Below, in pieces: positions 1-8,467 of a stretch of DNA of 64,000 bases. The stretch is from Peribacillus sp. Bi96. Lineage in GTDB: Bacteria; Bacillota; Bacilli; Bacillales; DSM-1321. Location of the stretch: positions 1-64,000 of the forward strand of contig NZ_CAKKLV010000009.1 of the NCBI RefSeq assembly GCF_918698115.1, written 5' to 3'. The position numbers and the translations under genes were made by a program. Numbering within the stretch: position 1 is the first letter of the stretch; each line of letters begins with the position of its first letter. Under the pieces are notes generated by a model that ran no database searches, had not been told where the DNA came from, and saw nothing but the letters and a program-made list of their open reading frames with translations.

Positions 1-125
1 TCAAGATGAGATTTCCCATGGCGCAAGCTAGTAAGATCCCTGAAAGATGATCAGGTTGATAGGTCAGAGGTGGAAGCGTGGCGACATGTGGAGCTGACTG
101 ATACTAATAGATCGAGGACTTAACC
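1..125 (+). rRNA. 23S ribosomal RNA, 3' end only
   Basis: The first ~125 bases match the conserved end of Bacillus 23S rRNA, including the stretch ending in gatactaatagatcgagg and acttaacc. The rest of the gene lies outside the window. The exact 3' end is estimated from the usual Bacillus processing point. The 5S gene and tRNAs follow in the same direction, so this is the tail of an rrn operon. Confidence 0.93.
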
Positions 126-247
126 AACGCTTTAAAAAAATGATATACCTTCTGATATTATCTAGTTTTGAAGGAATGAAAATTTCTTCTTGCATTTTCT
201 CAAAAAGACGTTATAATAATATATGTCTTGAAAAAATGTTAACATTG

Positions 248-363
<116 letters not shown>

Positions 364-373
364 AGTTATATAT

Positions 374-449
374 GGAGGATTAGCTCAGCTGGGAGAGCAT
401 CTGCCTTACAAGCAGAGGGTCGGCGGTTCGATCCCGTCATCCTCCACCA
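374..449 (+). tRNA. tRNA-Val (TAC)
   Basis: Full cloverleaf of 76 bases with anticodon TAC and encoded CCA. First gene of a 21-tRNA array whose order (Val-Thr-Lys-Leu-Gly-Leu-Arg-Pro-Ala-Met-Ile-Ser-fMet-Asp-Phe-His-Gly-Ile-Asn-Ser-Glu) equals that of B. subtilis trnB as I know it. Confidence 0.97.
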
Positions 450-459
450 TTTTACACCT

Positions 460-535
<76 letters not shown>

Positions 536-556
536 TCTTTTAGGTAGTACAAGCAC

Positions 557-632
557 GAGCCATTAGCTCAGTTGGTAGAGCATCTGACTTTTAATCAGAG
601 GGTCGAAGGTTCGAATCCTTCATGGCTCACCA
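557..632 (+). tRNA. tRNA-Lys (TTT)
   Basis: Cloverleaf of 76 bases; acceptor GAGCCAT pairs with ATGGCTC, anticodon TTT, CCA encoded. Confidence 0.97.
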
Positions 633-640
633 TTTTATAT

Positions 641-722
641 GCGGGTGTGGCGGAATTGGCAGACGCACCAGACTTAGGATCTGGCGCCGCAAGGCGTGGG
701 GGTTCAAGTCCCTTCACCCGCA
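641..722 (+). tRNA. tRNA-Leu (TAG)
   Basis: Type II tRNA with a long variable arm (gccgcaaggcg region) and anticodon TAG. The discriminator A is followed by tct, so CCA is not encoded and must be added after transcription. Confidence 0.96.
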
Positions 723-730
723 TCTTACAT

Positions 731-805
731 GCGGAAGTAGTTCAGTGGTAGAATACAACCTTGCCAAGGTTGGGGTCGCGGGTTCGAATCCCGTCTTCCG
801 CTCCA
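731..805 (+). tRNA. tRNA-Gly (GCC)
   Basis: Cloverleaf of 75 bases; acceptor GCGGAAG, anticodon GCC, CCA encoded. Confidence 0.97.
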
Positions 806-817
806 CTTTTCGTATGT

Positions 818-906
818 GCCGGGGTGGCGGAACTGGCAGACGCACAGGACTTAAAATCCTGCGGTAGGTGACTACCGTACCGGTTCGATTCCGGTCCTCG
901 GCACCA
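818..906 (+). tRNA. tRNA-Leu (TAA)
   Basis: Type II tRNA of 89 bases with long variable arm (cggtaggtgactaccg) and anticodon TAA; CCA encoded. Confidence 0.97.
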
Positions 907-915
907 TTATAATGT

Positions 916-992
916 GCGCCCGTAGCTCAATTGGATAGAGCATCTGACTACGAATCAGAAGGTTGTAGGTTCGACTCCCGCCGGGCGCACCA
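916..992 (+). tRNA. tRNA-Arg (ACG)
   Basis: Cloverleaf of 77 bases; anticodon ACG, whose A34 is normally converted to inosine. CCA encoded. Confidence 0.97.
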
Positions 993-1003
993 TGTTTTTT
1001 TTG

Positions 1004-1080
1004 CGGGAAGTAGCTCAGCTTGGTAGAGCACTTGGTTTGGGACCAAGGGGTCGCAGGTTCGAATCCTGTCTTCCCGACCA
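1004..1080 (+). tRNA. tRNA-Pro (TGG)
   Basis: Cloverleaf of 77 bases starting CGGGAAG; anticodon loop tttggga gives TGG; CCA encoded. Confidence 0.97.
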
Positions 1081-1097
1081 CGTGATTTTTAATGAAT

Positions 1098-1173
1098 GGG
1101 GCCTTAGCTCAGCTGGGAGAGCGCCTGCCTTGCACGCAGGAGGTCAGCGGTTCGATCCCGCTAGGCTCCACCA
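1098..1173 (+). tRNA. tRNA-Ala (TGC)
   Basis: Cloverleaf of 76 bases; acceptor GGGGCCT pairs with AGGCTCC, anticodon TGC, CCA encoded. Confidence 0.97.
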
Positions 1174-1201
1174 TTTTTCACTCAAACACTTATATTATTT
1201 T

Positions 1202-1278
1202 GGCGGTGTAGCTCAGCTGGCTAGAGCGTACGGTTCATACCCGTGAGGTCGGGGGTTCGATCCCCTCCGCCGCTACCA
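1202..1278 (+). tRNA. tRNA-Met, elongator (CAT)
   Basis: Cloverleaf of 77 bases with anticodon CAT. It has a paired G1.T72 end and GGCGGTG acceptor, which matches the Bacillus elongator tRNA-Met rather than the initiator or tRNA-Ile2. CCA encoded. Confidence 0.92.
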
Positions 1279-1288
1279 ATAAATATAA

Positions 1289-1365
1289 GGACCTTTAGCT
1301 CAGCTGGTTAGAGCAGACGGCTCATAACCGTCCGGTCGTAGGTTCGAGTCCTACAAGGTCCACCA
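1289..1365 (+). tRNA. tRNA-Ile2 (CAT, lysidine-modified)
   Basis: Anticodon CAT, but the body (GGACCTT acceptor, cggctcataaccg anticodon arm) is that of Bacillus tRNA-Ile2. In that tRNA TilS converts C34 to lysidine so that it reads AUA. CCA encoded. Confidence 0.88.
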
Positions 1366-1387
1366 TATGCATTTTTTTACAAGCCGT

Positions 1388-1480
1388 GGAGGTATACCCA
1401 AGTTCGGCTGAAGGGATCGGTCTTGAAAACCGACAGGGGAGTCAAATCCCGCGGGGGTTCGAATCCCTCTACCTCCTCCA
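1388..1480 (+). tRNA. tRNA-Ser (TGA)
   Basis: Type II tRNA of 93 bases; acceptor GGAGGTA pairs with TACCTCC, anticodon TGA, long variable arm, CCA encoded. A spacer of about 105 bases to the next tRNA is the longest in the array. Confidence 0.96.
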
Positions 1481-1585
1481 TTTTTTCAAAAAAGCAGCAA
1501 GTTGTTTTGAAACAACCTTACATAGAGGAAGCGGAATAAACAAGTATACACGAAAACTTGATGCAAATCGTTTCATTATTACCGT

Positions 1586-1659
<74 letters not shown>

Positions 1660-1665
1660 TTATTA

Positions 1666-1741
1666 GGTCCCGTGGTGTAGCGGTTAACATGCCTGCCTGT
1701 CACGCAGGAGATCGCGGGTTCGATTCCCGTCGGGACCGCCA
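1666..1741 (+). tRNA. tRNA-Asp (GTC)
   Basis: Cloverleaf of 76 bases, acceptor GGTCCCG/CGGGACC, discriminator G, anticodon GTC, CCA encoded. Only six bases separate it from tRNA-fMet. Confidence 0.97.
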
Positions 1742-1762
1742 TTTTCAATTTAATACATACGT

Positions 1763-1838
1763 GGCTCAGTAGCTCAGTCGGTAGAGCAAAGGACTGAAAA
1801 TCCTTGTGTCGGCGGTTCGATTCCGTCCTGAGCCACCA
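1763..1838 (+). tRNA. tRNA-Phe (GAA)
   Basis: Cloverleaf of 76 bases; anticodon loop actgaaaa gives GAA; CCA encoded. Confidence 0.97.
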
Positions 1839-1853
1839 TATTTTTCAAATTAC

Positions 1854-1930
1854 GGCGGTTGTGGCGAAGTGGTTAACGCACCTGATTGTGGTTCAGGCAT
1901 TCGTGGGTTCGATTCCCATCAGTCGCCCCA
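1854..1930 (+). tRNA. tRNA-His (GTG)
   Basis: The gene encodes the extra G-1 opposite C73 that marks tRNA-His. Anticodon GTG; CCA encoded. Confidence 0.96.
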
Positions 1931-1934
1931 TTTC

Positions 1935-2008
1935 GCGGGTGTAGTTTAGTGGTAAAACCTCAGCCTTCCAAGCTGATGATGAGGGTTCGATTCCCTTCAC
2001 CCGCTCCA
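1935..2008 (+). tRNA. tRNA-Gly (TCC)
   Basis: Cloverleaf of 74 bases; anticodon loop cttccaa gives TCC; CCA encoded. Confidence 0.97.
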
Positions 2009-2013
2009 AATAT

Positions 2014-2090
<77 letters not shown>

Positions 2091-2102
2091 TATTCATATT
2101 GT

Positions 2103-2177
2103 TCCGCAGTAGCTCAGTGGTAGAGCATTCGGCTGTTAACCGAACGGTCGTAGGTTCGAGTCCTACCTGCGGAGCCA
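2103..2177 (+). tRNA. tRNA-Asn (GTT)
   Basis: Cloverleaf of 75 bases; acceptor TCCGCAG/CTGCGGA, discriminator G, anticodon GTT, CCA encoded. A single base separates its CCA from the next tRNA. Confidence 0.97.
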
Positions 2178-2178
2178 T

Positions 2179-2269
2179 GGGGAAGTACTCAAGAGGCTGA
2201 AGAGGCGCCCCTGCTAAGGGTGTAGGTCGCGCGAGCGGCGCGAGGGTTCAAATCCCTCCTTCTCCGCCA
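2179..2269 (+). tRNA. tRNA-Ser (GCT)
   Basis: Type II tRNA of 91 bases with a GC-rich variable arm (gtcgcgcgagcggcgc) and anticodon GCT. The acceptor GGGGAAG/CTTCTCC has one G.T pair at position 3. CCA encoded. Confidence 0.95.
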
Positions 2270-2272
2270 TTT

Positions 2273-2344
2273 GGCCCGTTGGTCAAGCGGTTAAGACACC
2301 GCCCTTTCACGGCGGTAACACGGGTTCGAATCCCGTACGGGTCA
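2273..2344 (+). tRNA. tRNA-Glu (TTC)
   Basis: Cloverleaf of 72 bases; anticodon TTC; acceptor GGCCCGT/ACGGGTC. No CCA encoded (discriminator A followed by taac). It is the last gene of the array, just before a terminator. Confidence 0.95.
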
Positions 2345-2353
2345 TAACAAAAA

Positions 2354-2387
2354 AGGAAGCATACATCAATGTATGCTTCTTTTTTTC
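2354..2387 (+). terminator. Terminator of the rrn-tRNA operon
   Basis: Stem gaagcataca / tgtatgcttc with a tcaa loop, followed by seven T. An A-run on the 5' side means the hairpin can also stop yteA transcription from the other strand. Confidence 0.9.
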
Positions 2388-3141
2388 ATTTCTTTTCCTT
2401 GATATAACTATCTTTTTGTTTATAGGGGATGTCTCCTAGCTGGGAATCTACATTTTCTTCTGTCAGTGCATCTTCATATTCCCTTTGCTTTTTGTTCGGA
2501 ATATCTACTCTATTTTTTCCTTCGATATCATTTGCGGCAAATCCTTCATATTCTTCAGGAAATCCATTCGTTTCATCTTCGGTTTTATAAAGATCATTAT
2601 AATTGTCATGATCGCCTGTGTAATCAGAAGGCGTTTCGGATGTACCGAATTTGGCAACTTCACCAAAGCTATCTTCTTTATCGACCAAATCTTTTCCATG
2701 ACGATTTTCAAAATGATCTCCCTTGGATGGGATCAGTATGTCCTCTTCAACTGGACGATCTTGTACAGTTCTTCGTTCTGGGGCATGCTCGACACAGTAT
2801 AGAGTGCTTGGGATTGCTTCAAGTCTTTCAACAGGGATTTCTGTATGGCAGGTTTTACAATGTCCATATGACCCTTCTTCTATAGCATTCAATGCTTCTT
2901 CGATTTTATCCATTTCAATTTGTGCATGCTCATCCAGTGCTTGATTCCGTTCCATCTCGAATAGTTCAGTTCCAAGGTCAGCCGGATGATTATCATAAGA
3001 TGATAATTCCCCTACGGATTCCGTCTGGCTTTTATTCAGAACCGATTGTTCATCATTTTGTATTCTATTTCTGAGTTCATCTTTTTCTTTAAGCAGTTCA
3101 TGTTTTAACATTTGCGTTTGCTGTATTGTTGCCATATCCAT
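2386..3141 (-). CDS. yteA: YteA-type DksA/TraR zinc-finger protein
   Basis: A 251-residue soluble protein of the YteA family, a Bacillus branch of the DksA/TraR C4-type proteins. These relate to RNA-polymerase secondary-channel factors and to stress or sporulation expression; no exact role can be read here. Residues 5-75 form a charged helical hairpin with acidic loop YDNHPAD. A zinc-finger-like group follows with C95, C98, C116 and H119, the last in place of the fourth Cys of classical DksA. The C-terminal ~110 residues are acidic and carry the motif VAKFGTSETPSD. Two starts are possible, M1 or M3; the ribosome site AAGGAGTG is 4 bases from the first and 10 from the second. It is a single gene converging on the tRNA operon terminator. 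Confidence 0.88.
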   Translation of the reverse strand: MDMATIQQTQMLKHELLKEKDELRNRIQNDEQSVLNKSQTESVGELSSYDNHPADLGTELFEMERNQALDEHAQIEMDKIEEALNAIEEGSYGHCKTCHTEIPVERLEAIPSTLYCVEHAPERRTVQDRPVEEDILIPSKGDHFENRHGKDLVDKEDSFGEVAKFGTSETPSDYTGDHDNYNDLYKTEDETNGFPEEYEGFAANDIEGKNRVDIPNKKQREYEDALTEENVDSQLGDIPYKQKDSYIKEKK

Positions 3142-3237
3142 TTCACTCCTTCTATAGTCGTTAACACATTTAATATGGGTAAGAGGGTCGTATTATCTAT
3201 TACCCGAATCGGAGTAAGGGAAAACAAATGGAGGATT

Positions 3238-3271
3238 GAAAAAGGACTGAGCGGAATGAGCTCAGTCCTTG
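3238..3271 (-). terminator. Terminator after menA
   Basis: Inverted repeat aaggactgagc / gctcagtcctt at 3242-3252 and 3260-3270. On the minus strand it is followed by a T-run, five bases past the menA stop codon. Confidence 0.85.
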
Positions 3272-3275
3272 AAGA

Positions 3276-4196
3276 TTATATAAGATAGCTGATGAATAAT
3301 CCTATGACCATAAGTAAGCCAAAGAAGGTGTTTGTTTGGGCCGTGGCTTTCATTGCTGGTACCATCGTGATCGGCTGTGTTTTACCGACGAAGCCTTTGA
3401 TTGCTGCCATGGCTTTTGGAATGCTTAGGAATGCCAGTAGAACCCACGCTGTTACACTTCCAGTAAGGACTAGCCCAACAAGCCATAGGTAAGAGAAGGC
3501 AAACATGATAGCCATGAATGTAAGGGCATTTTTCCTGCCCATCACCACCGGCATCGTTTTGCGGCCATGTGCCTTATCTCCATCATGGTCACGGAGGTTA
3601 TTGGATAGGTTGATCAGCCCGACTAATATTCCACTTGGTATGGCAATTAAGATAGCAGTTGAAGAAACATAACCGGTTTGAATGAAAAAGGCGATCAAAA
3701 TGATCAAAAAGCCCATGAACAATCCTGAAAAAAGTTCCCCGAAAGGTGTATATGAGATAGGCAGGGGGCCACCTGTATAAAGATAACCGACAAGCATGCA
3801 GACGAGTCCTACTGCAGCAAGCCACCAAGATGATGCAGCGCAGATATAGATTCCAAGTATCAGTGCGATGGCGTACATGCCAAGAGCTAGGGTCATGATG
3901 AGTTTAGGGGTCATCCCATGGCGGACGATTCCGCCGCCAATTCCGACGGATTCCTTCGTATCTAAGCCTCTTTTAAAATCATAGTATTCATTGAATAAGT
4001 TTGTTGCAGCTTGAATCAGGATACTTGCAACCATCATGGCTGCGAAGAGCAGCCAATTTACGCCATCTTCCAAAAGCGCAATCACAGTTCCAAGTAAGAC
4101 TGGGACAAAAGCAGCGGTTAGTGTATGTGGACGAATTAACTCCCACCAAATCTTCCAGGTCCGTTTAAGGGGAATTTCGTCGTATTCTGTTTGCAT
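3276..4196 (-). CDS. menA: 1,4-dihydroxy-2-naphthoate polyprenyltransferase MenA
   Basis: An integral membrane UbiA-family prenyltransferase of 306 residues that attaches a polyprenyl chain to 1,4-dihydroxy-2-naphthoate, giving demethylmenaquinone. The two Asp-rich Mg-diphosphate sites are visible: NEYYDFKRGLD near the N-terminal third and NNLRDHDGDKAHGRKT near the middle. About eight hydrophobic segments surround them. The reading frame extends 22 codons further upstream, but the ATG at 4196 is preceded by GAGGAGAG at good spacing and starts MQTEYDEIP, so I take it as the start. It is divergent from menF, so the prenylation step sits next to the head-group operon. In B. subtilis menA lies elsewhere, as far as I recall. 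Confidence 0.95.
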   Translation of the reverse strand: MQTEYDEIPLKRTWKIWWELIRPHTLTAAFVPVLLGTVIALLEDGVNWLLFAAMMVASILIQAATNLFNEYYDFKRGLDTKESVGIGGGIVRHGMTPKLIMTLALGMYAIALILGIYICAASSWWLAAVGLVCMLVGYLYTGGPLPISYTPFGELFSGLFMGFLIILIAFFIQTGYVSSTAILIAIPSGILVGLINLSNNLRDHDGDKAHGRKTMPVVMGRKNALTFMAIMFAFSYLWLVGLVLTGSVTAWVLLAFLSIPKAMAAIKGFVGKTQPITMVPAMKATAQTNTFFGLLMVIGLFISYLI

Positions 4197-4369
4197 TATT
4201 TCTCTCCTCAAAATCATTATTGGTTGTCTCAAAAGTATAACAAATATTGAAATGTTGCACAAAAGGTTATCCTAATAAGTGTAGGAAAAGTCGGGAATGG
4301 TGTCAATTGGATTTCCAGGTTAATTCACTTCCAAAAACAAGGATATTTCTCTTCATTCGCTAAGATTCA

Positions 4370-4449
4370 TATAATAAGGAAAAAAGCAGGAATGAATCGT
4401 TCGGTAAAGGGGCGTTTTATTGACATTGGGTTGAAGGGAGGTGTATCTT
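4370..4449 (+). promoter_or_regulatory. Candidate promoters of the menFDHBEC operon
   Basis: TTGACA at 4420-4425 and TATCTT at 4444-4449 are 18 bases apart and lie about 45 bases before the menF start. A second TATAAT at 4370-4375 has no good -35 partner. This gap between menA and menF (4197-4495) holds nothing else I can identify. Confidence 0.55.
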
Positions 4450-4495
4450 TAAATAGGTAAAAAAGCTTTTAAAATGTACATTTGGGGGGATTTTT

Positions 4496-5905
4496 TTGGC
4501 TATCTCAGAAGAAACTGAACAGTTTCAGGGGCTGGCTTCAGCTATACAACAGGCGAAGGACTTGAATGATCAAGTTCTATTCAGTCATATTAAGAAAGTT
4601 AATTGCACGAACCCCCTTTCATTTTATCAAGCTGGAAGAGAACGGTATGCGGGTGAACGCTTTTTCTGGGAGGACCCTGCAAAGGAAATAACCATCACTG
4701 GTTTAGGCAATGTTAAGAAAATCAAAGCGGCATCAAATGCCGAACGTTATAGAGAAGTCGAAAAGAGCTGGATCAAACTGCAGAATACTGCTGTCAAAAC
4801 AGGGGTGACCGATGTAGAAGCGACCGGTCCTTTACTGTTTGGGGGCTTTTCTTTTGATTATGAATCTAACAGTACGCTCCTTTGGAATCAATTTGGGGAT
4901 AACCTGTTTTATATACCTGCCTTCATGCTTTCAATAGTGGGGAAACAAGCTTACTTAACGACAAACTTACTTTGTTCACCTGATGATTCAGAAAAACTCT
5001 TCATAGATATGATAAATGAACGGGAAGCTTTCCTTTTTGAAAGCTTGGATGGCACTGGATTGGGTTCCAATTCCCTGCTTAAGCAGAGGGAGGTCGACCC
5101 TGAGGGATGGAAGCATACGGTCGCAGAGGCCGTAGAGGAAATCAAGACGACAGATCTCGACAAGATTGTTTTGGCAAGGGAGCTACGACTTGAGTTCGAG
5201 CGTTCCATTGATTCTGGGAAAGTGCTTGAGCAATTGATTGCTGAACAGCCATTAAGCTATATTTTCAGTTTGGAGGCGGGCGGTGACTGTTTTGTCGGTG
5301 CCACTCCTGAACGATTAATTAAGAAAAAGGGAAATGAAGTTTTTTCAACCTGTCTTGCTGGATCGATGGGACGAGGGAAAGATGAGCAAGAAGATGTTAG
5401 TCTTGGTGAAGAATTGCTTCATGACCAAAAGAATTTGCAGGAGCACCAATATGTCGTGTCGATGATATCAAAGGCCTTCGATGCTGTATGTGAAAAGGTA
5501 ATGGTTCCAGCCGAACCGGAACTTATGAAAAACCGCCATATTCAGCATTTGTATACACCGGTACATGGTCTATCCAAAGAAGGTGTCACTATTTTTCAAT
5601 TCGTGGAAAATCTCCATCCAACACCGGCTATGGGGGGACTTCCAAAAGAAAAGGCTGTTGTCCGAATTCGGGAAATGGAAGGTCTTGAACGCGGCTTTTA
5701 TGCGGGCCCTTTAGGCTGGGTGGATACGTATGGGAACGGAGAATTTGCTGTAGGGATACGTTCTGCTCTAATACAGAATAATGAGGCATCGCTTTTTGCG
5801 GGATGCGGTGTAGTGGAGGATTCAACTCCCGAAAGTGAATTCCGGGAAACGGGAATTAAATTCAATCCGATGTTAAGTGCTTTAGGAGGAAACCTTAATG
5901 AATGA
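4496..5905 (+). CDS. menF: Isochorismate synthase MenF
   Basis: Converts chorismate to isochorismate, the first committed step of menaquinone synthesis. The 469 residues fit the family. The C-terminal two-thirds is the chorismate-binding fold, with FVGATPERLI, the GSMGRG stretch, the LHPTPAMGG motif, ERGFYAGPLGW and the C-terminal GVVEDSTPESEF where Mg-binding Glu residues sit. It starts at TTG (4496) after a GGGGGG ribosome site; no ATG fits better. The last codons overlap menD by eight bases (ATGAATGA), so translation is probably coupled. First gene of the plus-strand men operon. The presence of menD directly after it separates it from the related salicylate and anthranilate enzymes. Confidence 0.95.
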   Translation: MAISEETEQFQGLASAIQQAKDLNDQVLFSHIKKVNCTNPLSFYQAGRERYAGERFFWEDPAKEITITGLGNVKKIKAASNAERYREVEKSWIKLQNTAVKTGVTDVEATGPLLFGGFSFDYESNSTLLWNQFGDNLFYIPAFMLSIVGKQAYLTTNLLCSPDDSEKLFIDMINEREAFLFESLDGTGLGSNSLLKQREVDPEGWKHTVAEAVEEIKTTDLDKIVLARELRLEFERSIDSGKVLEQLIAEQPLSYIFSLEAGGDCFVGATPERLIKKKGNEVFSTCLAGSMGRGKDEQEDVSLGEELLHDQKNLQEHQYVVSMISKAFDAVCEKVMVPAEPELMKNRHIQHLYTPVHGLSKEGVTIFQFVENLHPTPAMGGLPKEKAVVRIREMEGLERGFYAGPLGWVDTYGNGEFAVGIRSALIQNNEASLFAGCGVVEDSTPESEFRETGIKFNPMLSALGGNLNE

Positions 5906-7649
5906 CCGAGATGCATTGACAGCGTATGCTGCTTCATTTGTCGATGAGCTGGCACAAAATGAGATGAAACATGTGGTCGTGAGCCCAGGGTCACGATCTA
6001 CGCCTCTCGCTTTGTTGCTCGTAGAACATCCTGATATCAAGATTCATATTAATGTGGATGAGCGATCGGCCGCTTTTTTTGCCCTTGGTCTCGCCAAGGC
6101 CTTAAAAGAACCTGTCGGACTTCTTTGTACGTCCGGTACAGCGGCTGCGAACTTTTATCCAGCCGTCATTGAAGCTTTCTATTCAAGGGTGCCACTTATT
6201 GTACTTACAGCCGATCGTCCGCATGAGTTGCGTGATGTCGGTGCCCCACAGGCAATCGATCAGATTCATCTGTACGGAAGGCAAGTTAAATGGTTTGTCG
6301 AAATGGCACTTCCTGAAAGTACAGATGAGATGATGCGGTATGCGAGAACGATCGGTGCAAGGGCAGTAGCTACTGCGGCCACTGAACCTGCTGGACCTGT
6401 ACATTTGAATTTTCCGCTTCGTGAACCACTGATTCCGAATCTGGAGGAAGCAAAGGCATATAGGCAAAATAAATTGGCACCTGCCGTGTTGATCGATAGT
6501 GGAGAACGTTCACTGTCCGCATCACAAATAGAAGCTGTGACAGCTACATTGTCACAAGCGAAGCAAGGCATCATAGTGTGTGGGGAATTACCGCAACCAG
6601 AGATGAAGGAAGCCATCGTCGCATTAGCGGCTAAACTTGGTTTTCCGTTACTGGCTGACCCCCTTTCCCAGCTAAGAAGCGGGAGTCACGACAAAGCCAT
6701 CATTATTGATACATACGATACGTTTCTACGCGATGAAGCCGCGAAGGCTGCTTTCAAGCCAGACGTGATCTTGCGTTTCGGGGCAATGCCTGTTTCTAAA
6801 CCTTTATTGTTATTCATGAAAAAACAAAAACAAGCCATCACTTTGGTCGTCGATGGCGGAGCGGGGTGGCGCGAACCAGCCGGCTTGGCAACGAACATGA
6901 TTTACTGCGATGAGAAAGATTTCTGTAAACGTGTTGGTGAAAAAATTACGGATGCCGCTGATGATGAATGGCTTGGATTATGGCAAACAGTCAACGGAGC
7001 GACAAAGAATGCGTTAGCCTCCATTCGAGATGAAGAGGAGTTAAGTGAAGGCAAACTGTTCTCCCTCCTACAGGATATGATGCCAATGGAATCCACATTA
7101 TTTGTCGGTAATAGTATGCCGATACGTGATTTGGATACGTTCTTTTTGAATAATGGAAAAGGAATCAAAACCTTTGGAAATCGTGGAGCGAATGGCATTG
7201 ATGGTGTCGTTTCCACTGCGCTTGGGGTAAGTACGGTATCGAAAAATACAGTGCTGGCAATCGGGGATTTAAGCTTTTTCCATGATATGAATGGCCTACT
7301 TGCGGCAAAACTTCAAAAACAAAATATCACGATATTGCTGATTAATAATGATGGAGGCGGAATATTCTCCTTCTTGCCGCAGTCAAATGACAGAGAACAT
7401 TTCGAAACTCTATTCGGCACGCCTCATGGGCTTGATTTTTCCCATACTGCCCAGCTTTATGGCGGTAAATACAACAAAGTGCAAAATTGGGATGAGTTAA
7501 AGAAGGTATTTATAGAGTCGTTTGAAATCCAAGGTTTGAAAATAATCGAAGTACCAACAGAAAGAGAATCCAATGTCCAGATGCATCGAAATTTGTGGAG
7601 TTTTGTTTCCCAGGAAATAAAAATGGTATTAGATAGGGAAATATCATGA
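5898..7649 (+). CDS. menD: SEPHCHC synthase MenD (thiamine diphosphate enzyme)
   Basis: Adds the succinyl semialdehyde unit of 2-oxoglutarate to isochorismate with ThDP, giving SEPHCHC. The 583 residues show the three-domain ThDP layout. The N-terminal pyrimidine domain has VVSPGSRSTPLALL and the catalytic-type Glu in NVDERSAAFFALGLA. The C-terminal pyrophosphate domain has GNSMPIRDLD and the GDLSFFHDMNGLLA metal and ThDP site, ending in LLINNDGGGIFSFLP. AGGAGG lies nine bases before ATG 5898. It overlaps menF upstream and menH downstream (ATGA), so the three are likely translated in turn. Confidence 0.97.
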   Translation: MNDRDALTAYAASFVDELAQNEMKHVVVSPGSRSTPLALLLVEHPDIKIHINVDERSAAFFALGLAKALKEPVGLLCTSGTAAANFYPAVIEAFYSRVPLIVLTADRPHELRDVGAPQAIDQIHLYGRQVKWFVEMALPESTDEMMRYARTIGARAVATAATEPAGPVHLNFPLREPLIPNLEEAKAYRQNKLAPAVLIDSGERSLSASQIEAVTATLSQAKQGIIVCGELPQPEMKEAIVALAAKLGFPLLADPLSQLRSGSHDKAIIIDTYDTFLRDEAAKAAFKPDVILRFGAMPVSKPLLLFMKKQKQAITLVVDGGAGWREPAGLATNMIYCDEKDFCKRVGEKITDAADDEWLGLWQTVNGATKNALASIRDEEELSEGKLFSLLQDMMPMESTLFVGNSMPIRDLDTFFLNNGKGIKTFGNRGANGIDGVVSTALGVSTVSKNTVLAIGDLSFFHDMNGLLAAKLQKQNITILLINNDGGGIFSFLPQSNDREHFETLFGTPHGLDFSHTAQLYGGKYNKVQNWDELKKVFIESFEIQGLKIIEVPTERESNVQMHRNLWSFVSQEIKMVLDREIS

Positions 7650-8467
7650 ATATTGTCTGCAAGGATGTCACTTATGCTGTTGAAATAACGGGAAATGGAG
7701 AACCGCTTGTACTTTTACATGGATTTACGGGAAATCGGGATACGTGGAAATTCCTCATTCCGTTTTTACATGAGAGATATACCATGATCATGGTCGATAT
7801 TATTGGCCATGGCATGTCTGCGGCACCAGCGGATTTTCATCGATATGAGATGGAACGTGTGGCTGAAGATCTCAAGTATATTTTGGAGAAGCTGCATTTC
7901 CCGAAAACCCATATCCTTGGATACTCCATGGGGGGAAGGCTTGCATTGGGTTTTGCCTGTTTGTATCCTGAGTTTGTCGATACATTGATTTTGGAAAGCG
8001 CTTCACCCGGTCTTTTAACAGAAGAGGAACGGGAAATCCGAAGGCAAAATGATAGGAAGCTTGCCGAACGGATTCTTGAAAATGGCATGGAAGCATTTGT
8101 TGATCAATGGGAAAACATCCCGCTGTTTGAAAGCCAAAAAAGGCTATCATCCAAAACAAGGTTGTCCATAAGGGAGCAGCGGTTAGCCAATGTCCCTACT
8201 GGTCTTTCAAATAGCCTTCTTGGTATGGGGACTGGCAGTCAAGCTTCTTACTGGGATGAACTCGATACCCTTGATTTTCCTGTGCTCCTTATAACAGGTG
8301 AACTCGACCCAAAGTTTTGTGAAATAGCGGATATGATGAATAAAAAGCTAAAGCGGGCTGAATGGAAAATAATAAGTGATGCCGGGCATGCGATTCATGT
8401 GGAAGATGGAGAAAAGTTTGGTAAAATAATAAGTGAGTTTTTAAAACGAAATCAAGGAGGAATTTAG
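7646..8467 (+). CDS. menH: SHCHC synthase MenH (alpha/beta hydrolase)
   Basis: Removes pyruvate from SEPHCHC to give SHCHC. Its 273 residues form an alpha/beta-hydrolase with the oxyanion segment LHGFTGNRDTW at 24-34, nucleophile Ser94 in GYSMGGR and the His of DAGHAIHVED near the C-terminus. Its place between menD and menB identifies it among many similar hydrolases. The ATG overlaps the menD stop (ATGA). The weak ribosome site AGGGA suggests it relies on coupling to menD. The stop codon directly touches the menB start. Confidence 0.93.
   Translation: MNIVCKDVTYAVEITGNGEPLVLLHGFTGNRDTWKFLIPFLHERYTMIMVDIIGHGMSAAPADFHRYEMERVAEDLKYILEKLHFPKTHILGYSMGGRLALGFACLYPEFVDTLILESASPGLLTEEEREIRRQNDRKLAERILENGMEAFVDQWENIPLFESQKRLSSKTRLSIREQRLANVPTGLSNSLLGMGTGSQASYWDELDTLDFPVLLITGELDPKFCEIADMMNKKLKRAEWKIISDAGHAIHVEDGEKFGKIISEFLKRNQGGI

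Noticed and set aside
872..1081. Minus-strand frame over tRNA genes (peptide with GFEPAT and GIEPVR)
   Set aside because: It is antisense to Leu, Arg and Pro tRNAs; such frames are common false proteins caused by the T-arm sequence.
2466..3074. Plus-strand frames over yteA
   Set aside because: Antisense to a recognised gene and without ribosome sites.
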